In this document: positions 18,322 through 26,668 of the stretch, in pieces | Position numbering within the stretch: the first letter of the stretch is position 1 | Layout of the letters: every line of letters begins with the position of its first letter | Origin: Streptomyces griseus | GTDB lineage: Bacteria > Actinomycetota > Actinomycetes > Streptomycetales > Streptomycetaceae | DNA length: 64,000 bases | Direction of reading: 5' to 3' | Assembly (NCBI RefSeq): GCF_900460065.1 | Contig: NZ_UAVD01000025.1 | Coordinates: 124,001 to 188,000, forward strand | Notes under the pieces: generated by a model | What the model was told of the DNA's origin: nothing | Seen by the model: only the letters and a program-made list of their open reading frames with translations | Database searches by the model: none | Made by a program: the position numbers and the translations under genes

Positions 18322-19931
18322 TCACCACCCTGGCCCGGCTGGAGGCCGTCGACACGGGCCGCGCGCAGCCGCTGGCGACCGTCCGGCACCGTCATCTCGC
18401 CGACCGGCCGCTCGTGCTGGTGCCGCTGACCACCGCCGGTGAGGCGGGGGCCCCGCTCGGGGCACTGGTCGGCACGGACCGGGAGGCACCCCGGCTGCTG
18501 GCCGTCGCCCAGCCGCGCGACCGGGACCTGCGGTTCGCGTTCCTGGCCGAGCTGGCGGAGGCGGTGCTCCCGCACATCGAGGCGTACGCGGACGTCGTCG
18601 AGCCCGCCGAGCGCAACGAGACGGATCCGGCGACGGGTAAGAAGGCCAAGGTCGAGGTCGAGCTGTGCACGGACGCCGCCCAGCTGATCGTGCCGAGCCG
18701 GGCGGGCGTCGAGTTCGTCCGCCTGCTGGGCCGGTCCATGCGGTTCCGGCGCACCGCCGAGGACGATCCGGACACCCCGTATCCGGCCCCGGCCCGCGTG
18801 CCGCTGCTCGGCCGCTGGCTGACGCACTACGGGGAGCGGGCCCGGGTGCCCGGCTCCTCGCTGCTGCCCGCCGTCACGGACCTGCTGAACCGGCACTGGG
18901 CGAGCGGGCAGAGCAGCCTGGAGGACCAGCACCTGGGCGCGCTGCTGGCCTGGATCGACCCGCCGGCCGGCTCGTCGGGGGCCGAGGCGGCGCTCCGGGC
19001 CGAGCTGGCCCGGGACGGGAAGGGCCAGTTGCTCTGCCCGCCGGCGGGTCCGGCCACCGACCCGGACTTCGACAACCGGCTCCTCGCCCCGGCGATCGAG
19101 CGGTACGACCGGGCGCGCACGGCGCTGGCGTCCGCCGAGGACGGGCTCGCCGCCGATGCCCGCCTCGGCGAGCTGAGCGCCGCCGAGCGGGAGATCCGCT
19201 CGCTGCTGGCGCGGGTCATGCTGCCGACCTGGGACGCGGTCTGGCGGGGCCTCGACCTGCTGCGGGAGCTGCCCGAGGGGTCCCGGACGGAGGACCGCTG
19301 GACCCGGGACCGCTGGTCGTTCACCGCCCACCGGGACCGGGTGCGTTCGGGTGAGCCGCCGCAGCCGCGCCGCGACGACGCGGTGACGGCGGCCCAGAAG
19401 CTGGCCTCCCGGGAGACCGCCCAGGCCCAGCTGGAGGCGCAGGAGGCGCTGGACGACCCGCTGGTGCTGGCGGGGCGGCGGCTGGCGGGCGAGGCGTTCC
19501 TCGCCACGGTGTCCGCGGTGGAGATGGCGTACACCGAGTCCAAGCGGCCCGCCCCCCGCCCGCTGCTCACCGTCCGCACCGACGAGCGCCCGCACCTGGC
19601 CGAGCGGACGAAGGTCTACCGCTCGCTGGAGGGCAAGCCGCAGACGGCGGAGTTCGTGCGGTACGCGGACGGGCCTCCGGCCGACGACGGGGAGATCCCG
19701 CTGGTGCTGCGGATCCTGGACCGCATGGGCCGGGGCAAGGAGCCCGCGCCCGGTTCGGTGCCCGAGCCCGGCGAGCGGATCGCCTGGACCCTGTTCGAGC
19801 ACGACCAGCGCGGCGGCCCGAAGCTCCCGGACCCGGAGGAGACGCCGTGGACCCACGGCGGCCCGCCGGGCGCGGACGCCGCGACGCGTGCGGAGCTACC
19901 CGACCCCGTGACCCCGGAGGATCTGCTGTGA
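18312..19931 (+). CDS. Hypothetical protein between nuclease and helicase genes
   Basis: This is a 539-residue protein I do not recognise. It starts at ATG 18312, overlapping the nuclease gene by 10 bases, and ends 26 bases before the helicase start, so it belongs to the same operon. It is largely helical and charged. A beta-prone N-terminal stretch comes first (RHRHLADRPLVLVPLTT), then a region with VELCTDAAQLIVPSRAG and FVRLLGRSMRFRR. A central Glu/Ala/Arg-rich part (about 250-420, including LASRETAQAQLEAQEALDD) may form coiled coils, and the C-terminus is acidic and proline-rich. No Walker, nuclease or HTH motif is visible. The position suggests a structural or loading subunit of a nuclease-helicase complex, which is inference only. 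Confidence 0.82.
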   Translation: MSLITTLARLEAVDTGRAQPLATVRHRHLADRPLVLVPLTTAGEAGAPLGALVGTDREAPRLLAVAQPRDRDLRFAFLAELAEAVLPHIEAYADVVEPAERNETDPATGKKAKVEVELCTDAAQLIVPSRAGVEFVRLLGRSMRFRRTAEDDPDTPYPAPARVPLLGRWLTHYGERARVPGSSLLPAVTDLLNRHWASGQSSLEDQHLGALLAWIDPPAGSSGAEAALRAELARDGKGQLLCPPAGPATDPDFDNRLLAPAIERYDRARTALASAEDGLAADARLGELSAAEREIRSLLARVMLPTWDAVWRGLDLLRELPEGSRTEDRWTRDRWSFTAHRDRVRSGEPPQPRRDDAVTAAQKLASRETAQAQLEAQEALDDPLVLAGRRLAGEAFLATVSAVEMAYTESKRPAPRPLLTVRTDERPHLAERTKVYRSLEGKPQTAEFVRYADGPPADDGEIPLVLRILDRMGRGKEPAPGSVPEPGERIAWTLFEHDQRGGPKLPDPEETPWTHGGPPGADAATRAELPDPVTPEDLL

Positions 19932-19956
19932 CGACCGCCGTCTGTGAGGGCCCGCT

Positions 19957-21294
19957 GTGGTGACGACCGGTTTCGATCCGGGCGCGGAGGCGGCCCGGGC
20001 GACGGGGGCGATCCTCGACGACACCCTGCGCGGCAGCGCCCGGGGCGTCGTCGTGGACTCCCCGCCCGGCGCCGGGAAGTCGACGCTGGTGGTCCGGGCG
20101 GCCCTGGAGCTGGCCGCCGCCGGGCATCCGCTGATGGTGATCGCCCAGACCAACGCCCAGGTCGACGACCTGGTGGTGCGGCTCGCCGAGAAGGACCCGG
20201 AGCTGCCGGTGGGGCGGCTCCACAGCAGCGACTCCGATCCGTACGACAAGGTCCTGGACGGCCTGGCCAACGTGACGAAGTCGGCGAAGGCGGCGGATCT
20301 GGCCGGGCTCGACGTGGTGATCTCGACGGCCGCCAAGTGGGCGCACGTGAAGAACGTGGAGCCGTGGGGGCACGCGATCGTCGACGAGGCGTACCAGATG
20401 CGCTCCGACGCCCTGCTGGCCGTGGCCGGGCTGTTCGAGCGGGCGCTGTTCGTCGGGGACCCGGGCCAGCTGGACCCGTTCTCGATCGTCGGCGCGGACC
20501 AGTGGGCGGGGCTCAGCTACGACCCGTCCGCGAGCGCGGTGTCCACGCTGCTCGCGCACAATCCGGAGCTGCCGCAGCACCGGCTGCCGGTGTCGTGGCG
20601 GCTCCCGGCGTCGGCCGCCCCGCTGGTGTCGGACGCGTTCTACCCGTACACGCCGTTCCGCAGCGGTACGGACCACGGGGACCGGAAGCTCTCCTTCGGG
20701 GTGGCCTCGGACGGTTCGGGGCCCGACCGGGTGCTGGACGAGGCGGCCGAGTCCGGGTGGGGGCTGCTGGAGCTGCCCGCGCGGCACACCCCGCGCACCG
20801 ACCCCGAGGCGGTACGGGCGGTGGCGCTGGTGGTCCGGCGGCTGCTGGACCGGGGCGGCGTCGCCACCAGCGAGCGGGCCGAGGAGCCGGTGCCGGTGAC
20901 GGCGGACCGGGTGGCGGTCGGCACGGCCCACCGGGACCAGGCGGCGGCGGTCCGGGCGGCCCTCACGGAGCTGGGCGTCACGGGGGTCGCGGTGGACACG
21001 GCCAACCGGCTCCAGGGCCGCGAGTTCGACGTCACGGTGGTGCTGCACCCGCTGTCGGGGCGGCCCGACGCCACGGCCTTCCACCTGGAGACGGGCCGCC
21101 TGTGCGTGCTGGCCTCCCGGCACCGGCACGCCTGCGTCGTGGTGTGCCGGGAAGGGGTGGCGGAGCTGCTGGACGAACACCCGTCCACCGAGCCGGTCCA
21201 GCTGGGCGTCACGGTGAAGTTCCCCGACGGCTGGGAGGCGAACCACACGGTGCTGGCCCACCTCTCGGAGCACCGGGTGCGGTGGCGGCCCTGA
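19957..21294 (+). CDS. SF1B (Upf1/Dna2-like) DNA helicase
   Basis: This is a 445-residue helicase. Motif I is VVDSPPGAGKSTLV (about residues 31-44), motif Ia is IAQTNAQVDDL, motif II is AIVDEAYQM (DEAY in place of the DEAA of Upf1), and motif III is FVGDPGQLDPF. Motif IV/QxxR is LPQHRLPVSWRLP, motif V is DTANRLQGREFDV, and motif VI is VLASRHRHACVV. The DEAxQ box and GDxxQLxP pattern place it with SF1B Upf1/Dna2 helicases, not UvrD. It begins at GTG 19957 or 19960, 26 bases after the preceding gene. With the iron-sulfur nuclease two genes upstream it reconstitutes the two activities that eukaryotic Dna2 carries in one chain. Confidence 0.88.
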   Translation: MVTTGFDPGAEAARATGAILDDTLRGSARGVVVDSPPGAGKSTLVVRAALELAAAGHPLMVIAQTNAQVDDLVVRLAEKDPELPVGRLHSSDSDPYDKVLDGLANVTKSAKAADLAGLDVVISTAAKWAHVKNVEPWGHAIVDEAYQMRSDALLAVAGLFERALFVGDPGQLDPFSIVGADQWAGLSYDPSASAVSTLLAHNPELPQHRLPVSWRLPASAAPLVSDAFYPYTPFRSGTDHGDRKLSFGVASDGSGPDRVLDEAAESGWGLLELPARHTPRTDPEAVRAVALVVRRLLDRGGVATSERAEEPVPVTADRVAVGTAHRDQAAAVRAALTELGVTGVAVDTANRLQGREFDVTVVLHPLSGRPDATAFHLETGRLCVLASRHRHACVVVCREGVAELLDEHPSTEPVQLGVTVKFPDGWEANHTVLAHLSEHRVRWRP

Positions 21295-21436
21295 GCCGGG
21301 GCCCCGGGCCGGCCCGGGCGGGAGGCCCGTCCCCGCGCCCCCGCCGCGCGCCCCGGCCCCCTTGCGCGGGGTTGGACAATGGAGGGTGGCCGTCCGGATC
21401 CTCCGGTCATCAGGTCGTCCGAGGGAGGAACACCAC

Positions 21437-21778
21437 ATGACACAGTCCGAGCGGAACGAACGGCAGCGGCTGCGCCCCGCGCCCCTGCTTTTCGAGCCGT
21501 CTCAGGCCACGGCGGACCCGGAGCACTTCTTCGACCTGGAGTCGGTGGAGGACCCCCGTGAGCTGCTGGCCCGTGCGACCGAGCTGACGCAGGCCTTCCG
21601 GGCGGCGACGGACCGGTCGGTGGAGTTCCAGGCGATGGCGGCGGCCCAGCTCGCCGACCCGCGCCGGTTCGACCGGCTGACCGCGGCGGACGTCGCGGAG
21701 CGCGCGGAGTGGACCGAGGACTACGCGAAGAAGATGATCGAGTTCGGCCGCTCCCTGCTGGACGCTCCCGGCGCCTGA
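21437..21778 (+). CDS. Small conserved hypothetical protein
   Basis: This is a 113-residue, largely helical, acidic cytoplasmic protein. ATG 21437 has an excellent ribosome site, GAGGGAGGAA, at 21421-21430. The core (about residues 30-108) reads like a helical bundle: DPRELLARATELTQAFRAAT, then AAAQLADPRRFDRLTAADVA and WTEDYAKKMIEFGRSLLD. No known domain is apparent. It follows the helicase gene by 142 bases in the same direction. A GC palindrome at 21303-21318 lies between them and may be a terminator, so membership of the same operon is uncertain. The 326-bp gap after it holds only a short tandem duplication. Confidence 0.75.
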   Translation: MTQSERNERQRLRPAPLLFEPSQATADPEHFFDLESVEDPRELLARATELTQAFRAATDRSVEFQAMAAAQLADPRRFDRLTAADVAERAEWTEDYAKKMIEFGRSLLDAPGA

Positions 21779-21882
21779 CCGGCCCGGGTGAATCACGCCC
21801 CGCGGCACCGCGTCCCGCGTGCCCCGTGCCCCGCGGACAGGGCCGTGGGTGGACCGGGTCGGTGGCGCGGGGGACACCGGCA

Positions 21883-21918
21883 GGACGGGTGAGACCGGGG
21901 GGACGCGTGAGACCGGTG
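21883..21918. repeat. Two-copy 18-bp tandem repeat
   Basis: The unit GGACGGGTGAGACCGGGG is followed directly by a copy with two mismatches. It lies in the 326-bp gap 21779-22104, in which I see no gene. It has no spacer structure and is probably slippage in GC-rich DNA. Confidence 0.5.
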
Positions 21919-22104
21919 GGGCGGGTGTGGGCGTAGTGAACGTGTGTGGCCTGTGGGGCGGACGGGGCAGATGCGGTCGCATCAGACCGGGGGTCAGGTC
22001 CCGTGGCATATTCCGGCGGGCAAGATACCCCTCCCCCTCCCGGCCTGTCCCGGATTCCGGCAACTCTCGGAATCCTCACCGTCACTCCCGGTAGACCTTG
22101 CTCC

Positions 22105-22800
22105 ATGAGCGCATGGCTGAAAGACGAAACGACCCTGCGGACCGGTGCCGCCCAGCACCACGGCGTCGACATCTTCGCCCTGCTGCGGGACCAGTCCGGG
22201 CCCCAGGCCGCACAGGTCACGGCGGCCGGCGCCGCCTGGCTGGCGGGGGCCGCCCCGTATCCGCGCAGCACGCTCGCCCACTGGGAGGAACGCCCAAAGG
22301 CCCCCGGAGTGCTGCCCTGCGGTTCCGCCTTCGACGTCGTGAACGTGCCGGCGCTGTTCGGGCGGCGGATGCTGGAGCAGCTCTGGGCCGAGGGGCCCGG
22401 CTCCGGTCCGGTCGCCACGCACCGGGGCCGGATGCTGCTGTTCGCCGCCCCCGGAACGGCCCAGCGGCTGCCCTCGCTGCTCGCCTGGGAGGAGTGGGGA
22501 ACCAGTGGTTCCGGGGGCGGCGGAGACTCCGGGAAGCAGCGCGGGGCGGTGCCGCCCGTGCTCTGCCACGGCACCGGTGACGCCGTGACCGTACCGCCGC
22601 TGACCTGCGTCCCGTCCGAGAGCGGGCCGCGTTGGGTGGTCGCCCCCGACACCCGCAGCCCCTGGCTCCCGGGCCCCGATGTGCTGCTCTGGGCGTGTGT
22701 GCGGGTGAGCCGGTCCTCGTCGTCCCCGGGTGCCGCACATACGATTTTTCCTCGGGCGGATCAGGGTGCTAATGTCTACGACGTCACCAGGCGCCGTTAG
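22105..22800 (+). CDS. Conserved hypothetical protein whose stop codon lies inside a tRNA gene
   Basis: This is a 231-residue protein from ATG 22105. It has an Ala/Gly-rich N-terminal half with TLAHWEERPKAPGVLPCGSA, then DVVNVPALFGRRMLEQLW and GRMLLFAAPGTAQRLPSLLAWEEWG. The late part has VPPL, WVVAPDTRSPWLPGPDVLLWA. This order of motifs loosely matches the small protein at 13054 and actinobacterial proteins labelled primase/polymerase-like, but no metal-binding motif is visible. The last residues, RRR, and the TAG stop are encoded by the first ten bases of the tRNA-Lys gene. The C-terminal 30 residues look unselected, so the ancestral protein may have been shorter, or the frame may have been extended into the tRNA. 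Confidence 0.6.
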   Translation: MSAWLKDETTLRTGAAQHHGVDIFALLRDQSGPQAAQVTAAGAAWLAGAAPYPRSTLAHWEERPKAPGVLPCGSAFDVVNVPALFGRRMLEQLWAEGPGSGPVATHRGRMLLFAAPGTAQRLPSLLAWEEWGTSGSGGGGDSGKQRGAVPPVLCHGTGDAVTVPPLTCVPSESGPRWVVAPDTRSPWLPGPDVLLWACVRVSRSSSSPGAAHTIFPRADQGANVYDVTRRR

Positions 22801-22864
22801 CTCAGTTGGTTAGAGCAGCTGACTCTTAATCAGCGGGTCCGGGGTTCGAGTCCCTGACGGCGCA
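22791..22864 (+). tRNA. tRNA-Lys (anticodon CTT), copy 1
   Basis: This is a 74-base cloverleaf. The 7-bp acceptor stem GCGCCGT pairs with ACGGCGC. The D arm is GCTC/GAGC, the anticodon stem GCTGA/TCAGC encloses the loop CTCTTAA (anticodon CTT), the T arm is CGGGG/CCCTG with TTCGAGT, and the discriminator base is A. CCA is not encoded. It is identical in sequence to the copies at 34553 and 40743. An upstream TAATGT at about 22770 could be the -10 box. Confidence 0.97.
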
Positions 22865-22870
22865 CAGACG

Positions 22871-22904
22871 GAAGAAGCCCCCCGCGGAAGCGGGGGGCTT
22901 CTTC
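22871..22904 (+). terminator. Terminator after tRNA-Lys copy 1
   Basis: This is a perfect 15-bp stem (GAAGAAGCCCCCCGC with its complement) around a GGAA tetraloop, six bases after the tRNA. It also lies just beyond the 3' end of the convergent protease gene and can serve both directions. Confidence 0.85.
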
Positions 22905-22906
22905 GT

Positions 22907-24232
22907 TCACCCGGGTGCGGCGATCCCCTCCCCGGAGCTCTCACCCGGGCTCTCCCCGGGGGCGCTCCCGACGCCGGTGGTGATCCGGACGGTCCAGGAG
23001 CCGGACGGAGTGCGGTCGGCGACCTCGACGCGGGTGTCGTCGCCCGGCACGGTGAAGGTCTCCCCGACGGCGAGCGGGGCGTCCGCCAGCGGCGGGTAGA
23101 CCGAGCGGTCCCAGCAGGCCCCGGTGTCCGGGTGGGTGTCGACCACCTCGACGGGTCCACCGCCGGAGGCCGTTTCGCTGCGGACGCGGTAGATCAGGAT
23201 GCCCTCGGCGCAGGTGTCGCGGTCGTTCCCGGTGGCGCTGCGGGCCTCGATGGCCAGGACGCTGCCGGCGCCGGTGCGCACGACGGCGAGCCGGGTCCCG
23301 ATCGACCCGCCGGGGACCGGGGCGGCGGCGACCGGTTCGAGCGTGACGTCGGCCGAGCCCCGGACGCAGACGACCTGGCGTCCGCCGAGCCAGCCGAGCT
23401 TCCACTTGTGCCAGCCGAACAGGTCCGGGGCGAGGCCGAACTGGCTGCCCATGACGTCCCAGTCGCCGACGTGGGTGTCCCAGTCGCCCTTGCCGTCGGT
23501 GGGCCGGTGGTAGAGGTCGGCGAGGTCGAAGACGTGTCCGGTCTCGTGGGCGAGGACGTTGCGGTCGGGCGGGTGCTGCTCGAAGACGGTGACGACGCGC
23601 CGGATGTCGCTGTCGTCGGCGCGCAGCGGGCGGTCGAAGTTGACGACCTTGGTGGCGTCGGAGTCGACGCCGGGGGCGTCCGGGTCGGCCACCAGGTAGA
23701 CGACGTCGTACCGGGAGAAGTCCACGTCCGGGTCGGCGGCGTCGATGGCGTCGCGCAGGTAGGCGGTGCGCCGCTCGGCGTTCCAGTCACGCTCTATGCC
23801 GTACCAGGTGGAGTCGCGCGGCATCCGCGTCCAGGTCCGCTGCGGATGGGGACGCAGGGTGAACCGGCCATAGCTGGCGCGTTCGAAGAAGCGGGTCGTG
23901 GCGGGGAAGTGGTCGGCGGTGAGCGCCTCGGGGGTGAGGGTGGGCTCGGAGTCCGGGAAGGACAGGAAGATCATGACCGCGTCGAGCCCCCGGTCGGGGC
24001 GCGGGTACGCCGTGTTCCAGGTGTTCAGGCCGAGCGAGTGGTGCGCCGCCGTCCGGGGCAGGGCGCAGGGGGTGGCGTTCTCCATGGCCGCCGCGGCGGG
24101 GCCCGCGACGAGGGACGTGGCGGCGAGCGCCAGGAGGGAGGTGGCGGCGGCGGCCAGACTGCGCAGCGGCGGCCGTTCCGCTCCCCCGGGTCCGCGACGG
24201 CACGGCACATCGACCTCCGGGTGGGGAAACAC
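22907..24232 (-). CDS. Secreted M6-family-like metalloprotease
   Basis: This is a 441-residue exported protein. Basic residues are followed by a hydrophobic signal sequence (about 24-49, SLAAAATSLLALAATSLVAGPAAAA). The zinc motif HETGH at 229-233, in NVLAHETGHVFDLADLYH, is that of the M6/immune-inhibitor-A-like group. A later GDWDVMGSQFG resembles the conserved Met-turn region. The C-terminal half (about 285-430) is beta-rich and ends in a short Pro/Gly/Ser tail. The start is taken as GTG 24232. It stands alone, convergent with the tRNA-Lys transcript and divergent from cdgA. It probably degrades extracellular protein; the substrate is unknown. Confidence 0.85.
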   Translation of the reverse strand: MFPHPEVDVPCRRGPGGAERPPLRSLAAAATSLLALAATSLVAGPAAAAMENATPCALPRTAAHHSLGLNTWNTAYPRPDRGLDAVMIFLSFPDSEPTLTPEALTADHFPATTRFFERASYGRFTLRPHPQRTWTRMPRDSTWYGIERDWNAERRTAYLRDAIDAADPDVDFSRYDVVYLVADPDAPGVDSDATKVVNFDRPLRADDSDIRRVVTVFEQHPPDRNVLAHETGHVFDLADLYHRPTDGKGDWDTHVGDWDVMGSQFGLAPDLFGWHKWKLGWLGGRQVVCVRGSADVTLEPVAAAPVPGGSIGTRLAVVRTGAGSVLAIEARSATGNDRDTCAEGILIYRVRSETASGGGPVEVVDTHPDTGACWDRSVYPPLADAPLAVGETFTVPGDDTRVEVADRTPSGSWTVRITTGVGSAPGESPGESSGEGIAAPG

Positions 24233-24323
24233 GGTCCATCCCGTCCACCCTGTGTCGCTTCACCACGCCACGCCCTGTTGTGCTGCCCCACACGGGTCAG
24301 CGGTCAAAATCGCCACCCACACC

Positions 24324-24338
24324 TTCACGGAACGTCAC
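24324..24338. promoter_or_regulatory. Possible BldD-like site upstream of cdgA
   Basis: TTCAC-GGAAC-GTCAC lies in the 362-bp divergent region 24233-24594. GTCAC matches a GTnAC half-site and TTCAC differs by one base. CdgA of S. coelicolor is a known BldD target, which is why I list this weak match. No other element stands out in the gap. Confidence 0.3.
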
Positions 24339-24594
24339 CATCGGCCACTCGGGCCATCCGATGAAACAGATCTGCACAGAATTGATCAGGATCGGGCAAA
24401 GCGGAACGTCCGGCCCCGTCACCCCGCCGACCCGCGCGATGGCCCGGACCGGACGGTGAGCTGGAACGCCCGACGCGGCACCCTCTATGCTTCACCACGC
24501 TTTCCCGCGTGGCACGGGCCCGTTCACGGGACCGCCACACGGTGGCCAGTCCGACCCCACCAGTTCACGACGACCTTCACAGCGGGAGCGAGCG

Positions 24595-26520
24595 GTGAAC
24601 GGAACCTCCGAAGGGCCGGGCGCCCCGGCAGGCACGGCCTCCGGCGTGCCCCCCGCGCCGGTCACGGAGCGTCATGCGGCGGCGATGGACCCGGCGGTCA
24701 CGGACCCGCCGACCGGGAGCCCGGGCGGAGCGCCCCCGCCCCCCGACGACGGCGATCCCATCGCCTCCGAACTCCGCGACCACCGGGCCGCCTTCAACGC
24801 CGCCACCCTGCCCATGGGGGTCGTCGACGGCCGGGGCCACGTCGTACGGGCCAACGAGGCGCTCGGCGGGCTCCTCGGCACCGCGGCCGCGGTCCTCGCC
24901 GGACGCCGGGCGAGCGAGCTGCTCGACCTCGCGTCCGACGACCGCACCTGGCACGCCTACCGGGAGGTCCTGCTGGGCCGCCGCTCCCGGTTCCGCTGCA
25001 CCCGCCGCCTCAAGCACCCCGACGGGCGCTCCCTGTGGGCCGAGATCACCGTCGTGCCGATGACCGGAGCGTCCGCCGCGGAGCCCGCCCGGGTCCTGCT
25101 GACGGTCGCGGACGTCAGCGACCGGCGCGAGCTCCAGGAGCGGCTGCGCCACCTCCAGATGCACGACCCGGTGACCCGGCTGCCCAACCGGACGCTGTTC
25201 TTCGAGCGCCTCGCCTCGGCCCTGGAGACCCCGCCGTACCAGGACGACTCGATGCCGCCGCGGCAGCACGCCCGGATCGGGCTCTGCTACCTGGACCTGG
25301 ACGGTTTCAAGGCGATCAACGACACCCTCGGGCACCGGACCGGGGACCGGCTGCTGGCCGCCGTCGCCGCACGGCTCACCGACTGCGCCGAGAACGACGC
25401 CTCGCGCCGGCCCGGCGGCAGCCGGCTGGTGGCACGCCTGGGCGGCGACGAGTTCGCGATCCTGGTCGAGGACTCGGCGGGCACGGAGGAACTCGCCGAG
25501 CTGGCCCGCTCGGTCCTCGCCGCGCTCCAGCAGCCCTTCGACCTCGCCGGACAGCGACTTTCGGTCTCCGCGTCGATCGGGGTGGTCGAACGGACCGCGG
25601 CGGGCACCTCGCCCACCGGCCTGATGCAGGCCGCCGACACCACGCTCTACTGGGCGAAGGCGGACGGCAAGGCCCGCTGGACCCTGTTCGACCCCGAGCG
25701 CAACGCCCACCGCATGACCCGGCAGTCCCTCTCCTCCACGCTCCGGCCCGCCGTGGAACGCGGCGAGTTCACACTGGAGTACCAGCCGCTGGTGGGGATG
25801 GCGGACGGGGTGCTGCGCGGTGTCGAGGCGCTGGTGCGCTGGAACCACCCGCAGTTCGGCGTACTGCCGCCGAATCGGTTCGTCCAGATCGCCGAGGAGG
25901 ACGGCTCGATCGTCCAGCTCGGCCGGTGGATCCTGCGCACCGCGTGCCGCCAGGCGCGGCGCTGGGAGCTGGACCACCCGGACGAGCCGCCCCTGTTCAT
26001 CAGCGTCAACGTCGCCGTACGGCAGGTCTGGGACTCCGACCTGGTCGCCGACGTGGCGCAGATCCTGGCCGAGACCGGACTGGCCCCGGGCCTGCTCCAG
26101 TTGGAGCTGACCGAGTCGGCGGTGATGGGGTCGGGCGGCCGTCCGCTGCGGGCGCTCCAGGCGCTGAGCGACATGGGCGTGCGGATCGCCATCGACGACT
26201 TCGGGACCGGCTATTCGAACCTCGCCTACCTCAGCAGGCTGCCCGTCTCCGTGCTGAAGCTGGACGGGGCGTTCGTGAAGGGCTTCCGGTACGAGGACGG
26301 TACGCATCCGAGCCCCGCCGACGAGACGATCGTGGAGGCCATGGTGCAGCTGGCGCACCGCCTGGGCCTGACCGTCACGGCGGAGTGCGTGGAGACGGCC
26401 GGGCAGGCGGAGCGGCTGCGGCGGATCGGCTGCGACACCGGGCAGGGCTGGCTGTACTCGCGGGCCGTGGCGCCGGAGCAGATCGCCGGGCTGATCGGGT
26501 CCCGGCCGCTGGAGGGCTGA
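24595..26520 (+). CDS. cdgA: PAS-GGDEF-EAL cyclic di-GMP enzyme (CdgA-like)
   Basis: This is a 641-residue cytoplasmic protein with no membrane segment. A disordered Pro/Gly-rich N-terminus (1-55) leads to a PAS domain (about 60-178, FNAATLPMGVVDGRGHVVRA). The GGDEF domain is at about 185-365, with intact GGDEF at 283-287. The EAL domain is at about 380-635, with EAL at 411-413, ELTES and DDFGTGYSN intact. Both halves should be catalytically competent, so it may make or break cyclic di-GMP. The RxxD inhibitory site normally five residues before GGDEF is absent (GGSR). I chose GTG 24595 because GGGAG lies six bases upstream. Domain order and neighbourhood match S. coelicolor CdgA, a regulator of development. 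Confidence 0.88.
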   Translation: MNGTSEGPGAPAGTASGVPPAPVTERHAAAMDPAVTDPPTGSPGGAPPPPDDGDPIASELRDHRAAFNAATLPMGVVDGRGHVVRANEALGGLLGTAAAVLAGRRASELLDLASDDRTWHAYREVLLGRRSRFRCTRRLKHPDGRSLWAEITVVPMTGASAAEPARVLLTVADVSDRRELQERLRHLQMHDPVTRLPNRTLFFERLASALETPPYQDDSMPPRQHARIGLCYLDLDGFKAINDTLGHRTGDRLLAAVAARLTDCAENDASRRPGGSRLVARLGGDEFAILVEDSAGTEELAELARSVLAALQQPFDLAGQRLSVSASIGVVERTAAGTSPTGLMQAADTTLYWAKADGKARWTLFDPERNAHRMTRQSLSSTLRPAVERGEFTLEYQPLVGMADGVLRGVEALVRWNHPQFGVLPPNRFVQIAEEDGSIVQLGRWILRTACRQARRWELDHPDEPPLFISVNVAVRQVWDSDLVADVAQILAETGLAPGLLQLELTESAVMGSGGRPLRALQALSDMGVRIAIDDFGTGYSNLAYLSRLPVSVLKLDGAFVKGFRYEDGTHPSPADETIVEAMVQLAHRLGLTVTAECVETAGQAERLRRIGCDTGQGWLYSRAVAPEQIAGLIGSRPLEG

Positions 26521-26668
26521 TGCTCCCCCGCGCCGGGGCCCTTTCCCGCGCGACCGGGCCGGGACGCTCCCCCCGAGCCACCGCGCCGGGACCCGCCGCC
26601 GCTCCACCGGGCCGGGAGGTCCTCCCGCGTCACCGGCCCCGGCCCACCCGGCCGGGGCCGCGCACGGG

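Noticed and set aside
17634..19856. Antisense frame of about 740 codons opposite the nuclease and unknown genes
   Set aside because: The opposite strand carries clear catalytic motifs. This frame is composition-driven and has no ribosome site.
21303..21318. Palindrome CCCGGGCCGGCCCGGG after the helicase gene as a regulatory site
   Set aside because: It is pure GC with no loop and could arise from composition. It is mentioned only as a possible terminator.
21883..21918. Direct repeat considered as a CRISPR fragment
   Set aside because: There are only two adjacent copies with no spacers and no cas genes. The Cas4-like nuclease nearby is tied to an SF1B helicase, not to Cas1/Cas2.
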